NCBI RefSeq assembly: GCF_002723975.1
Contig: NZ_BEWO01000001.1
Span: 220,090 to 284,089, forward strand
Reading direction: 5' to 3'
DNA from: Gluconobacter japonicus
GTDB lineage: Bacteria; Pseudomonadota; Alphaproteobacteria; Acetobacterales; Acetobacteraceae
Length of the DNA stretch: 64,000 nucleotides
Part shown: in pieces, positions 35,707-44,422 of the stretch
Layout of the letters: every line of letters begins with the position of its first letter
How positions within the stretch are numbered: position 1 is the first letter of the stretch
Position numbers and translations under genes: made by a program
Notes under the pieces: generated by a model
Told to the model about the DNA's origin: nothing
What the model saw: the letters and a program-made list of their open reading frames with translations, nothing else
The model's database searches: none

Positions 35707-38498
35707 GCCGGGATCACTTCCATCTCATAGCACTCGACGACATCGCCTTCGCGCAGATCATTGTAACCTGCGAAGGACAGACCGCACTCATAGCCACGAG
35801 CCACTTCCTTGACGTCGTCCTTGAAGCGCTTGAGCTGGCTGAGTTCACCCTGATGGATGACCACGTTCTCACGCAGCAGACGCACGCCACAGCCACGCTT
35901 GACGAGGCCTTCGGTGACATAGCAACCGGCAACCTTACCAGTCTTCGTGATGTTGAAGACCTGACGGATTTCCGCATAGCCCAGGAACTTCTCGCGATGC
36001 TTGGGCGCAACTTTGCCCTTCACGAGCTGCTCTACGTCGTCCGCCACCTGATAGATGATGGAGTAGTAACGGATGTCCACACCTTCACGCTGCGCCAGTT
36101 CACGAGCCTGCGTTGTCGCACGAACGTTGAACGCCACGATGATGGCATCGGAAGCCTTGGCTAGCTGAATGTCGCTTTCCGTGATCTGGCCGACAGAGGC
36201 GTTCAGAACGCGGATCGCAACTTCTTCATGGGCAAGCTTTTGAACTGTCGTCGCAATGGCTTCCGCGGAACCCTGCACGTCAGCTTTGATGAGAAGGGCA
36301 ACTTCCTTCTGATCACCAGCCTGAATACGTGCCAGCATCTGGTCAAGCGTTCCACGAGCGGCAACCTGCGTTGCAGCCTGCTTGTCCTTGATCACGCGCT
36401 GACGGAACTCGCTGATCTCACGGGCACGAGCGTCGTTTTCAACAACAACGAACGGCTCGCCAGCACCAGGGACACCCGTCACGCCGAGGATTTCAACCGG
36501 CATGGAGGGGCCAGCATCCTTGAGCTGACGTCCACGATCGTCGAGAACCGCGCGGACACGTCCCCATTCCGCACCTGCGACAACAATGTCACCACGGCGA
36601 AGGGTACCCTTCTGGACGAGAACGGAAGCAACTGGGCCACGTCCACGATCCAGACGACTTTCGATCACCGTACCTTCAGCAACACGATCCGGGTTAGCCT
36701 TCAGGTCAAGCATTTCTGCCTGGAGAAGAATGGCTTCTTCCAGCTTGTCCAGACCAGTGCGCTTGAGAGCAGACACTTCGATGTCCTGCGTGTCACCACC
36801 CATGGCTTCCACGACGATTTCGTGGCTGAGCAGTTCCTGACGGACACGATCCGGGTTTGCACCCGGCTTGTCGATCTTGTTGATCGCCACAATGATCGGA
36901 GCATTCGCAGCCTTGGCATGCTTGATGGCTTCAATCGTCTGCGGCATGACGCCGTCATCCGCAGCAACCACCAGAACAACCACGTCCGTCACGGATGCAC
37001 CGCGAGCACGCATGGAGGTGAATGCCTCATGACCCGGGGTATCAATGAAAGTGATCTTCTTACCGGAAGGCGCCGTAACCTGATACGCACCAATATGCTG
37101 CGTAATACCACCTGCCTCTCCACCCGCCACATCAGCAGCGCGCAGGGCATCCAGCAGAGACGTCTTACCATGATCGACATGGCCCATCACGGTCACAACC
37201 GGAGCACGCGGCTTCAGGTCTTCCGGACGGTCCTCGACACCTTCAATGCCGATTTCAACATCGCTCTCGGCAACACGCTTCACGCGGTGGCCGAATTCCT
37301 CAACAACCAGTTCTGCCGTATCACCGTCAATGCTCTGCGTTGCCGTCGCCATGACGCCCATCTTCATGAGCGACTTGATGACTTCACCCTGACGGGACGC
37401 CATACGGTTCGCCAGTTCAGCAACCGTGATGGTCTCCGGAACGATCACGTCACGAACGACGCGAACCTGATCCGAACGCAGACGCTCCAGTTCGGCCTGA
37501 CGACGCTCGCGATCACGCTGACGACGGACCGAAGCTAGTGAACGGGTCTTACCGTCGTCACCTTCAATCGCTGCACGCACGTCAATACGTCCGCTACGAC
37601 GATCGCTACCACCGCCAGCGCCCTTGCGGGGTGACGGCTGTGCAGAACGACGCTGCGCCGCACCACCCGGTGCGCCACCGCCACCACCACTACGGCGGGC
37701 AGGGGCACGACGTTCCTCATCACCGCCTACATTGGCAGCAGCCGAGCGCAAGTGAAGGGTTTCCCCACCACGCGGCTGAGCCGGTGCAGAGGCAGGAGCC
37801 GGACGAGCCGTCTGAATGGGGCGCTCCGGCATGATGGCACGTTCTGCCAGCGGACGAAGACGCTGAACCGGCGCGGCCAGCTGAACACCGCCAGTTGAAT
37901 GGCTGCGCGGATCAAGAGGAGCAGAGCGCGCGGCTTCTTCGGCTTCACGTTCTGCCTGACGTGCGGCACGCTGGGCTTCCTGCTCAGCATGGATGCGCGC
38001 TTCTTCGGCGGTACGGACAGCCTGAAGGTCACGTTCTTTGCGAGCGGCCTCTTCAGCAGCCTGAGCCTCGACAGCCAGGCGCTGTTCTTCCTCGGCACGG
38101 CGAGCTGCTTCTGCAGCCGACATGATCTGGATTTTTTCTTCTTCGCGACGCGCAGCTTCCTCGGCTGCAGCTTTCCGCTGCGCCTCAAGAACGCGCTGGC
38201 GGGTCGCAAGCTCAGCAGCCGTCAGGGCGCGACCGCCGGCACCAGCACCACGTCCACCACGCGCACCACCTGCCGGACCACCAGGACCAGAAGTTGCACG
38301 CTTGGGCTTGCGCACCTCAACCTGTACGACCTTGGATCGGCCATGGCTGAAGCTCTGCCGTACGGAGCCGGCATCCACTGTACGACCAACATCCTTGCGG
38401 CCTGCGGGGCGTAGGGACAGGCGGCCGCTCTTGTTCTGTTCGCCGCCCTGTGATGGGGTCTGTGTTCCGTCCTGGTTGCGCTCGTTGCCGTCGCTCAT
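35703..38498 (-). CDS. infB: Translation initiation factor IF-2
   Basis: A 931-aa protein. The N-terminal half is low complexity: Ala/Glu/Arg-rich coiled-coil (residues ~90-200) then Pro/Ala/Gly-rich segments. The G domain begins near residue 430 with [20 protein letters not shown], followed by [18 protein letters not shown] and [12 protein letters not shown], and then domains II-IV to the fMet-tRNA-binding end ([23 protein letters not shown]). Its ATG overlaps the ylxR stop (ATGA). Part of rimP-nusA-ylxR-infB-rbfA. Confidence 0.97.
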   Translation of the reverse strand: MSDGNERNQDGTQTPSQGGEQNKSGRLSLRPAGRKDVGRTVDAGSVRQSFSHGRSKVVQVEVRKPKRATSGPGGPAGGARGGRGAGAGGRALTAAELATRQRVLEAQRKAAAEEAARREEEKIQIMSAAEAARRAEEEQRLAVEAQAAEEAARKERDLQAVRTAEEARIHAEQEAQRAARQAEREAEEAARSAPLDPRSHSTGGVQLAAPVQRLRPLAERAIMPERPIQTARPAPASAPAQPRGGETLHLRSAAANVGGDEERRAPARRSGGGGGAPGGAAQRRSAQPSPRKGAGGGSDRRSGRIDVRAAIEGDDGKTRSLASVRRQRDRERRQAELERLRSDQVRVVRDVIVPETITVAELANRMASRQGEVIKSLMKMGVMATATQSIDGDTAELVVEEFGHRVKRVAESDVEIGIEGVEDRPEDLKPRAPVVTVMGHVDHGKTSLLDALRAADVAGGEAGGITQHIGAYQVTAPSGKKITFIDTPGHEAFTSMRARGASVTDVVVLVVAADDGVMPQTIEAIKHAKAANAPIIVAINKIDKPGANPDRVRQELLSHEIVVEAMGGDTQDIEVSALKRTGLDKLEEAILLQAEMLDLKANPDRVAEGTVIESRLDRGRGPVASVLVQKGTLRRGDIVVAGAEWGRVRAVLDDRGRQLKDAGPSMPVEILGVTGVPGAGEPFVVVENDARAREISEFRQRVIKDKQAATQVAARGTLDQMLARIQAGDQKEVALLIKADVQGSAEAIATTVQKLAHEEVAIRVLNASVGQITESDIQLAKASDAIIVAFNVRATTQARELAQREGVDIRYYSIIYQVADDVEQLVKGKVAPKHREKFLGYAEIRQVFNITKTGKVAGCYVTEGLVKRGCGVRLLRENVVIHQGELSQLKRFKDDVKEVARGYECGLSFAGYNDLREGDVVECYEMEVIPA

Positions 38499-39199
38499 AG
38501 TTCCGCCTGTTCCTTACTGACCCCTGCGGGGTCTGGGAGTGGACGTCCTGCCACTCCCGAAAATCTCTCATGTTCGGCGATCAGGCGTTGTGCCAGCGCA
38601 CCCGGCGCCATCACCGCATAGACCGCCCGGTCCCGGCCGAACGCCGAAGCCAAGACGCGATCGGGAACTGTCACCACCGGCAGAGAACGCCGGCCCGACA
38701 CCAGTCTGGAGAACTCGTCCGGACTTGCACTTTCCGAACGGATCACCACCCCTGCCCTACCGGAAGTGAGCCACTCCCGGCATTTCTGAAACCCGCAGAC
38801 AACCTGCCCCGCTCTTCGGGACAGACTGACGGCATCCAGCATCCGCTGTGTCAGACCGGCTTCGACGAGATCCGCCAAACTGTCCGGTACAGACACCTGA
38901 GCCTTCGCAGCACGTGCGAAAGCCTGACGGGTGCGGGGGCTATCTAACACATCCCGGCTAGCACTCAACCACATTCCCCGACCCGGCAGCTTTGCCGCCA
39001 GATCAGGCACAACCCGGTTATCCGGGCTGACTACGAAACGGATCATGCTCTCAGGCGGCTTCTGCTCTCGAGTCACGAGGCAGCGCCGCTCTGAACTGCG
39101 GCGCCCTAGAGCACCACGAACGGGACCATTATCAGTATCAGAAATATCAGACGTCGGTCGACTCCCCGTCCTGCTTGTCGGCTTCAGCCGATTCGTCAC
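38495..39199 (-). CDS. YlxR/DUF448 RNA-binding protein with L7Ae-like C-terminal half
   Basis: About 234 aa. The YlxR fold is [47 protein letters not shown]; the second half ([49 protein letters not shown]) is L7Ae/GAD-like. Such fusions are standard between nusA and infB in Alphaproteobacteria. The start is unclear: no ATG lies after the nusA stop; the GTG at 39199 is the nearest plausible codon and overlaps nusA by about 50 bases, while a longer frame to 39292 also exists. In the window both Cys of the typical CxxC are not kept. Confidence 0.85.
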   Translation of the reverse strand: MTNRLKPTSRTGSRPTSDISDTDNGPVRGALGRRSSERRCLVTREQKPPESMIRFVVSPDNRVVPDLAAKLPGRGMWLSASRDVLDSPRTRQAFARAAKAQVSVPDSLADLVEAGLTQRMLDAVSLSRRAGQVVCGFQKCREWLTSGRAGVVIRSESASPDEFSRLVSGRRSLPVVTVPDRVLASAFGRDRAVYAVMAPGALAQRLIAEHERFSGVAGRPLPDPAGVSKEQAEL

Positions 39200-40694
39200 C
39201 TTCGAACCAATGTGCTCGAGCAGCCATGATGACTTCATTTGCAGCATCTTCATCCATGGCATCGGCGCCAAGAATGTCCACAAGTTCGTCACCAGCCAGA
39301 TCGGCCAGATCGTCGAGCGTCTTCACACCCTTCTCACCCAGCGTTACCAGCATCTGGTTCGTGAAGACTCCGAGGTCAACAACATCGTCCGTTACGCCAA
39401 GCGCCTTGCGCTTGTCGTCCAGCTCCTGTTCCTTGCCAGCCAGATACTCGTTTGCACGGAGCATCAGCTCTTCGGCAACACTCTCGTCGAAGCCTTCGAT
39501 ATCATGCAGCTCGCCCGGGTCCGTATAGGCCAGTTCGTCAATGGAATGGAAGCCTTCTGTCACCAGCAGACTTGCAATCACGTCATCCACGTCAAGGGAG
39601 TCCACAAAGAGACCTGTCCGCTTGCGGAACTCTTCCTGACGGCGCTCCGATTCCTCAGCTTCCGTCAGAATATCGATGTCCCAACGCGTCAACTGACTGG
39701 CCAGACGCACGTTCTGACCGCGACGACCGATAGCGAGCGAAAGCTGCTCGTCAGGCACCACGACTTCAACGCGCCCTGCCTCTTCGTCCATCACCACCTT
39801 GCTGACTTCAGCAGGAGCAAGGGCGTTCACCACGAACGTGGCGGCCTGCGGACTCCAGGGAATGATGTCGATTTTCTCGCCCTGCAGTTCAGCCACAACA
39901 GCCTGAACGCGGGAGCCGCGCATACCAACGCAGGCACCGACCGGATCAATCGCCGCATCGCGGGAAATCACGGCCATCTTGGCACGGGAACCAGGATCAC
40001 GGGCAACAGCCTTGATCTCGATGATCCCGTCGTAGATTTCCGGCACTTCCTGAGCAAACAGTTTCGCAAGGAAAGCCGGATGCGTACGGGACAGGAAGAT
40101 CTGTGGTCCGCGCGGCTCGTCACGCACATCATAGATGTAGGCGCGAACGCGGTCGGAGTTGCGGAAAGACTCGCGGGGGATCAGTTCGTCACGACGCAGA
40201 AGGCCTTCGGCATTGCCGATTTCAACCATCATATTGCCGTACTCGGTCCGTTTGACGGTACCGTTGACGATCTCGCCTACGCGATCCTTGAATTCGTTAT
40301 ACTGGCGCTTACGCTCATATTCGCGAACGCGCTGAACGATGACCTGCTTCGCCGTCTGGGCAGCGATACGTCCGAAATCGATCGGCGGTAGCGGATCAAC
40401 GAGATGCTCGCCAATCTGGATTTCCGGCTGGAACTTACGGGCGATGTGAATGGGGATCTGCGTGTCCTCATTCTCCACCTGCTCGACAGCTTCCGTCCAG
40501 CGGCTGAGACGAACTTCGCCCGTCTTACGGTCGATGGTCGCGCGAATATCCTTCTCGTGACCATACTTTGCGCGGCCGGCCTTCTGAATGGCCTGCTCCA
40601 TCGCTTCCAGCACTTCCTCGCGGTCGATGTTCTTCTCGCGCGAGACTGCGTCTGCGACCAGCAGCAGTTCAGGGCGGATAACAGATGTGTCCAT
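39147..40694 (-). CDS. nusA: Transcription termination/antitermination factor NusA
   Basis: A 515-aa protein: N-terminal RNA polymerase-binding domain (LLLVADAVSREKNIDREEVLEAMEQAI), S1 domain (GEIVNGTVKRTEYGNMMVEIG), two KH domains (DPVGACVGMRGSRVQAVVAELQGEKIDII and LAIGRRGQNVRLASQLTRWDIDILTE), then two C-terminal AR repeats rich in acidic residues. It modulates pausing and termination. It follows rimP by 34 bases. Confidence 0.97.
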   Translation of the reverse strand: MDTSVIRPELLLVADAVSREKNIDREEVLEAMEQAIQKAGRAKYGHEKDIRATIDRKTGEVRLSRWTEAVEQVENEDTQIPIHIARKFQPEIQIGEHLVDPLPPIDFGRIAAQTAKQVIVQRVREYERKRQYNEFKDRVGEIVNGTVKRTEYGNMMVEIGNAEGLLRRDELIPRESFRNSDRVRAYIYDVRDEPRGPQIFLSRTHPAFLAKLFAQEVPEIYDGIIEIKAVARDPGSRAKMAVISRDAAIDPVGACVGMRGSRVQAVVAELQGEKIDIIPWSPQAATFVVNALAPAEVSKVVMDEEAGRVEVVVPDEQLSLAIGRRGQNVRLASQLTRWDIDILTEAEESERRQEEFRKRTGLFVDSLDVDDVIASLLVTEGFHSIDELAYTDPGELHDIEGFDESVAEELMLRANEYLAGKEQELDDKRKALGVTDDVVDLGVFTNQMLVTLGEKGVKTLDDLADLAGDELVDILGADAMDEDAANEVIMAARAHWFEGDESAEADKQDGESTDV

Positions 40695-40728
40695 CAGATC
40701 GGACCTCCAGCCAGCATGAGACGGGTCA

Positions 40729-41343
40729 TTAGTTCTTCTTCCCCGGCTTCTTCGGGTTCAGTTTAGGAACGCGGGGCGTCTCGCCATCGCTTTCCTCGTC
40801 GGACGAAACGCCTGACAGGGCAGCACTTGCCTCGATCAGAGCATCCGTCAGCACCAGACGAGCCTTGCGGACTTCCGTCAGCGGCAGCTCTGCCTCGGTG
40901 CCGTCATCCAGACGGATAACACCTTTACCATCCCGCGCGCCCATCACCGTTCCGGAGAAGCGACGACGACCATTCAGCGGCACATCAAGTTCAGCCTTGG
41001 CCAGATGCCCGGCGAATCGATCCCAGTCCTTGGCGCGGGTCAGCGGACGGTCGATCCCTGCGGACGACACCTCCAGCATCCAGGCCCCAGGAATTGGATC
41101 ATCGACATCAAGAATGGCGCCGACAGCGTGGCTGATCTGCTCACAATCATCCACAGAAATCAGGGAGCCGTCTGCACGGTCTGCCATGATCTGGATGGTC
41201 GGGGTGTCGCGCCCGAGAACGGAAAGGCGAACGAGCTCGTAGCCCAGATCCGCCAGAGTCGGCGCGATCCGCTCTGCAATACGGGCTTCAAGGCCCGTGA
41301 GATGAGGCAGTTCGAGACCGGAAGATGTGTTCTGTTGAGGCAA
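40729..41343 (-). CDS. rimP: Ribosome maturation factor RimP
   Basis: A 204-aa protein. [26 protein letters not shown] and [50 protein letters not shown] are diagnostic, with a C-terminal SH3-like half and a basic tail ([11 protein letters not shown]). The only start available in this frame near the N-terminus is TTG at 41343: the frame is closed by TGA 18 bases upstream. No ribosome binding site is visible, and a terminator-like hairpin with its T-run ends three bases before the TTG. First gene of the nusA-infB operon. Confidence 0.93.
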   Translation of the reverse strand: MPQQNTSSGLELPHLTGLEARIAERIAPTLADLGYELVRLSVLGRDTPTIQIMADRADGSLISVDDCEQISHAVGAILDVDDPIPGAWMLEVSSAGIDRPLTRAKDWDRFAGHLAKAELDVPLNGRRRFSGTVMGARDGKGVIRLDDGTEAELPLTEVRKARLVLTDALIEASAALSGVSSDEESDGETPRVPKLNPKKPGKKN

Positions 41344-41344
41344 G

Positions 41345-41371
41345 ACAAAAAAGGCGGCCCGTCAGGGCCAC
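41345..41371 (-). terminator. Terminator-like hairpin in the rimP leader (possible attenuator)
   Basis: On the minus strand GGTGGCCC-TGAC-GGGCCGCC forms an 8-bp stem (one G-U pair) followed by TTTTTT. It lies between the promoter at 41408-41436 and the TTG start of rimP, so a transcript would reach it after about 50 bases. Confidence 0.65.
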
Positions 41372-41407
41372 CCCCCGAAAAGAGCGGAAGATGAATGGAA
41401 TGGCATC

Positions 41408-41436
41408 TATTTAGGCCCTCGCTCCTCTCAATGCAA
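41408..41436 (-). promoter_or_regulatory. Predicted sigma-70 promoter of the rimP-nusA-infB operon
   Basis: Reading the minus strand, TTGCAT (41431-41436) and TAAATA (41408-41413) are separated by 17 bases. Transcription would begin near 41401, giving a leader of roughly 58 nt before rimP. Confidence 0.6.
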
Positions 41437-41545
41437 GTAGAAGCACAGGGAAGCTGCCATGCAGGGGATTCGAAAGATTTGTTTACATTTATCCAGACGC
41501 AGAATGCTTGCCTTGGAAGGCCTGTCGGGGTGAGATGACTGTCCG

Positions 41546-42148
41546 ATGACAATCCAACCCGAGCCTAAACCACAACTTCTTCCCCAACAGGAAACGCCTC
41601 GCAGTCGTTCACTCTGGGCGGGAGGAACCCTTCTGGCCGTTGCATCCATCGGAGCGGGAGCTTTTTTCTTTACGCACTCTACTTCAACGCCAGCGGCGGC
41701 AACACTCGCTTCCCTAGTTGGCAATCAGACAGCCAGCGCTGCATCGACCTTTCAGGCAGATGCCCAGCTTTCCATGATTGCTCCTGGAGATGCGCCCAAA
41801 GCATTGGCAGGGACCAGCTTCACGGAACAGCAGAAAATCAGCATCCTGGCTGCCGTCAAACGGGGCGACATGCGACTTGTGGAAATGCCTGTTCTTGATG
41901 GCGCAGGCGTTACAGGGCAAACCGTTGATGTTACAGTGTCAGGGTTCACGCAGCGTATTGTTCTGACAGGAAAATTCCAGCACCTCGTGCTCCCGATTGT
42001 GGAAGCAGCGCAGGTCACGATTGATCCCGTCACCATGCCTCATGCCCCCGCTCTCACCATCGGTGCCCTGACCGCTCTTGGCCCCGAAGCCCTGCCAAGC
42101 CTGACCGCGCTGACCCAGCGCATCGTGCTTGACGTGATTGTTCAGTAA
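41546..42148 (+). CDS. Membrane-anchored protein of unknown function, first gene of AAA+ module
   Basis: A 200-aa protein: a Pro/Gln-rich cytoplasmic tail (1-22), one membrane segment (about 23-42) and an extracytoplasmic domain of about 150 residues with alternating strand-like stretches (VDVTVSGFTQRIVLTGKFQHLVLPIVEAAQVTIDPVTM). I recognise no family. It is followed after 10 bases by the membrane-tethered AAA+ gene, which suggests a joint function. It is divergent from rimP, with about 200 bases between. Confidence 0.75.
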   Translation: MTIQPEPKPQLLPQQETPRSRSLWAGGTLLAVASIGAGAFFFTHSTSTPAAATLASLVGNQTASAASTFQADAQLSMIAPGDAPKALAGTSFTEQQKISILAAVKRGDMRLVEMPVLDGAGVTGQTVDVTVSGFTQRIVLTGKFQHLVLPIVEAAQVTIDPVTMPHAPALTIGALTALGPEALPSLTALTQRIVLDVIVQ

Positions 42149-42158
42149 AGGCCTCCCG

Positions 42159-43430
42159 GTGCTTAAGTCGATCGTCCCCATGCTCAACCGGGCCATGCCA
42201 CTCATGATGGCGGCCTTCCTAATTTTGGCGGTCATTCAGGTGGCCGTCATGCTACATCTGTCCCTGGACGGGCTTTGGCGAGCCATAGATTGGATGCGCC
42301 CCGCTTACCTGCCCCTCGCCGGGACAGGCGCAGCACTCACCGCTTTAGGCCTCGCCTACGAAACTTCTGCTGAAAAACTGGCACGCCGTGGGCTACGCCG
42401 GAGGAAAGGTTTGATCATGGATGTTCTCAGCCGGCTGACCAATCGCGGCGCCCTCGAAGAACTCATGGCCCGCGAACAACGCGAAACCGTCATTGATGCG
42501 GAAGAACTCGCCGCCTCCCTCCGGGCCCGTGTCATCGGGCAGGATCGCGTCTGCGAAGATATTGCCCAACAACTTCGGCGGCGACTGGCTCTTCAGGTCC
42601 GTGGCAAGCCTGTTGGAATTTTTCTGCTGGCCGGCCCCCCTGGTACAGGCAAGACCTATCTGGCCAAACAGATCGCAAAGCAGATGGAGCGACCCCTTCT
42701 GCATTTCGACATGACCCAGATGTCCAGCCCTCATGCAGCAACCCAGCTTTTCGGTTCTCCGAAAGGCTATGTGGGTTCCGACACGTTCGGCAAGCTGACA
42801 GGTGGTCTCAAGGATCAACCAGATGCGGTCGTTCTGCTAGATGAAATCGAGAAAGCACATCCAGATGTCTTCAAGAAGTTTCTGACGGCCTGGAACGATG
42901 GTCATGTTACGGAGGCTTCCACCGGTGAGCAGGTTTCCACCACGCGCGCCATTTTCATGCTGACATCCAACATCGCAACCGACGCCCTGACGGAAATTGC
43001 AGACCGGCTTGAAAATGAGCCGGACAAGATGCGCGCCGAGTCTGTGGAAGCTCTTAAGCGGGCCGGCTTTGCGCCGGAAGTTCTGAACCGCCTTGACCGG
43101 ATCTTTGTATTCCGCGCTCTGAGAGGGCTGGATCTGGCACGCGTTGCAGCTCTGGAAATCGAAGCCATGATTGAGAGCTACGGCCTCCATGTCGAGACAG
43201 GCGGCATTGATGCCGCCCTGCTCTTCCAGGTCATGGTCAAGCAGAAGAACCTTGGAACCGGGGCCAGCGCACGCGATCTGGTTCGCTCTATTGAGGATAT
43301 GGTCAGTGAAAGCCTGATTGTCGCACGACAGCAGGGCGCGAAGATGGTCCGCCTTTCTGCCGGAGACGATGGCGTCAGAGCTGAAATCTCAAAGGATGCA
43401 GATGTACAGCTCGGTCGCCTGAGTCACTGA
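42159..43430 (+). CDS. Membrane-tethered AAA+ ATPase resembling the ClpA/ClpB D2 module
   Basis: About 423 aa from a GTG start with AAAGG 8 bases upstream. Two N-terminal membrane helices (about 13-33 and 50-66) are followed by a single AAA+ domain: Walker A GPPGTGKT near 159-166, pore-loop GYVG near 203-206, Walker B VVLLDEIEKAH near 224-234, sensor 1 FMLTSN, and the FAPEVLNRLDRIFVF arginine-finger block. The end (GTGASARDLVRSIEDMVSE) matches the ClpB D2 small domain. There is no Clp N-domain, no D1 ring and no obvious ClpP-docking loop. Probably an unfoldase or remodeler at the inner membrane; substrate unknown. Confidence 0.85.
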   Translation: MLKSIVPMLNRAMPLMMAAFLILAVIQVAVMLHLSLDGLWRAIDWMRPAYLPLAGTGAALTALGLAYETSAEKLARRGLRRRKGLIMDVLSRLTNRGALEELMAREQRETVIDAEELAASLRARVIGQDRVCEDIAQQLRRRLALQVRGKPVGIFLLAGPPGTGKTYLAKQIAKQMERPLLHFDMTQMSSPHAATQLFGSPKGYVGSDTFGKLTGGLKDQPDAVVLLDEIEKAHPDVFKKFLTAWNDGHVTEASTGEQVSTTRAIFMLTSNIATDALTEIADRLENEPDKMRAESVEALKRAGFAPEVLNRLDRIFVFRALRGLDLARVAALEIEAMIESYGLHVETGGIDAALLFQVMVKQKNLGTGASARDLVRSIEDMVSESLIVARQQGAKMVRLSAGDDGVRAEISKDADVQLGRLSH

Positions 43431-43433
43431 TCC

Positions 43434-44357
43434 ATGACAGCATTTGGTCGACTCTGGCGCCGTGCGCCCCTCTGGCGCACAAGCCTTTTCATTATGGTGG
43501 GAGGCATGGGAATGGCAGCATTCTTTCCTACCCCCACACTCAAGAAGCATCTTCCATGGCTCCCGGGAAAAGCCCCGGGAGCCAGTCCTGCGTCCACACA
43601 ATCCGCACAGGGGAATAGCGGCGGCACGCCGAACAATAGCCCTGATAGTGTGACGGCCCCAGATCCCGCAATCATCCAACAGGCGGGACTGCACCTGGCC
43701 GGGCGCATCATTCCTCTTCCTGTTGGCGAATGGCATCCTATCCTGGCGGCCCGCACCGGGCCACACGGCGAGATTTCCCAACAGGTTCTGGCCAGAACGT
43801 CTCTTGGTGTCGTTTCGGGCGTCATAGTCGTCGAGGCCAGCCAACAGCCTCTACCGCCCCAGGCCGTAGATGATCTGGAACGCCCCTGCCATGATGATCG
43901 GAACTATGCATCCCAGATTGTGGAAAAACAGGGCCTGGTCGAAGAATGTGCCTATATCGGCAATGCCTTCATTCTGCCCGGGTCTCCCAACGGTGGCCCT
44001 TTTGTAAGTGCAGCTTTCGACCGCATGAACACTCTGGGCTTTCCCATCCCACCGCTCATGATTACGCTTGGATGGTATCACGCAGCGGCTCAAGGTACTC
44101 AGGGCGTCCAGATTGAAGCGGTGGAAACCCTGATTGCCCCAATCGAGCCGGGCTCACGCCAACTTCTGGCCCCTCCCCCCGTCTGGACGAAGGATGGGAT
44201 CAAGACCAACCCGGCAGCGGCGAAATTTATTTCCGACGTCAAGACATGGATGCCCGGATGGACGGATCTGCTTCGTAGGGGATTCGATGGCAAGCTGGAT
44301 GCGAATGCAATTCCTATTGCCCCCACCAGAGATCCGTCAGCCCCCAAAACGCCCTGA
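43434..44357 (+). CDS. Membrane-anchored protein of unknown function, third gene of AAA+ module
   Basis: A 307-aa protein with one N-terminal membrane segment (about 14-31), a Pro/Ser/Gly-rich linker (41-80) and an extracytoplasmic domain with two cysteines (C152, C172) that could form a disulfide. The start is 3 bases after the AAA+ stop. I do not recognise a family. Gene order (anchored protein, tethered AAA+, anchored protein) suggests a dedicated envelope complex with the ATPase facing the cytoplasm. Confidence 0.78.
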   Translation: MTAFGRLWRRAPLWRTSLFIMVGGMGMAAFFPTPTLKKHLPWLPGKAPGASPASTQSAQGNSGGTPNNSPDSVTAPDPAIIQQAGLHLAGRIIPLPVGEWHPILAARTGPHGEISQQVLARTSLGVVSGVIVVEASQQPLPPQAVDDLERPCHDDRNYASQIVEKQGLVEECAYIGNAFILPGSPNGGPFVSAAFDRMNTLGFPIPPLMITLGWYHAAAQGTQGVQIEAVETLIAPIEPGSRQLLAPPPVWTKDGIKTNPAAAKFISDVKTWMPGWTDLLRRGFDGKLDANAIPIAPTRDPSAPKTP

Positions 44358-44378
44358 ACTCTGTCAATGTCTGAGTAA

Positions 44379-44409
44379 GTAAAGGCCGCGCTTAGAGCCC
44401 GACCTTTAC
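44379..44409. terminator. Imperfect hairpin between convergent AAA+ module and amino-acid ABC operon
   Basis: GTAAAGG (44379-44385) pairs with CCTTTAC (44403-44409), with further pairs inside interrupted by mismatches. It lies in the 65-base gap between converging genes. The T-run is weak, so termination efficiency is uncertain. Confidence 0.45.
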
Positions 44410-44422
44410 TGTCTTCAAGTGA

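Noticed and set aside
36228..37538. Long plus-strand frame antisense to infB
   Set aside because: IF-2 G-domain motifs on the minus strand explain the region.
38931..40391. Long plus-strand frame antisense to nusA/ylxR
   Set aside because: nusA is clear by S1 and KH domains; the antisense translation is composition-driven only.
41344..41545. tRNA gene upstream of rimP, as in the E. coli metY-rimP order
   Set aside because: No cloverleaf or TpsiC-like GTTCGAATC arm could be found here.
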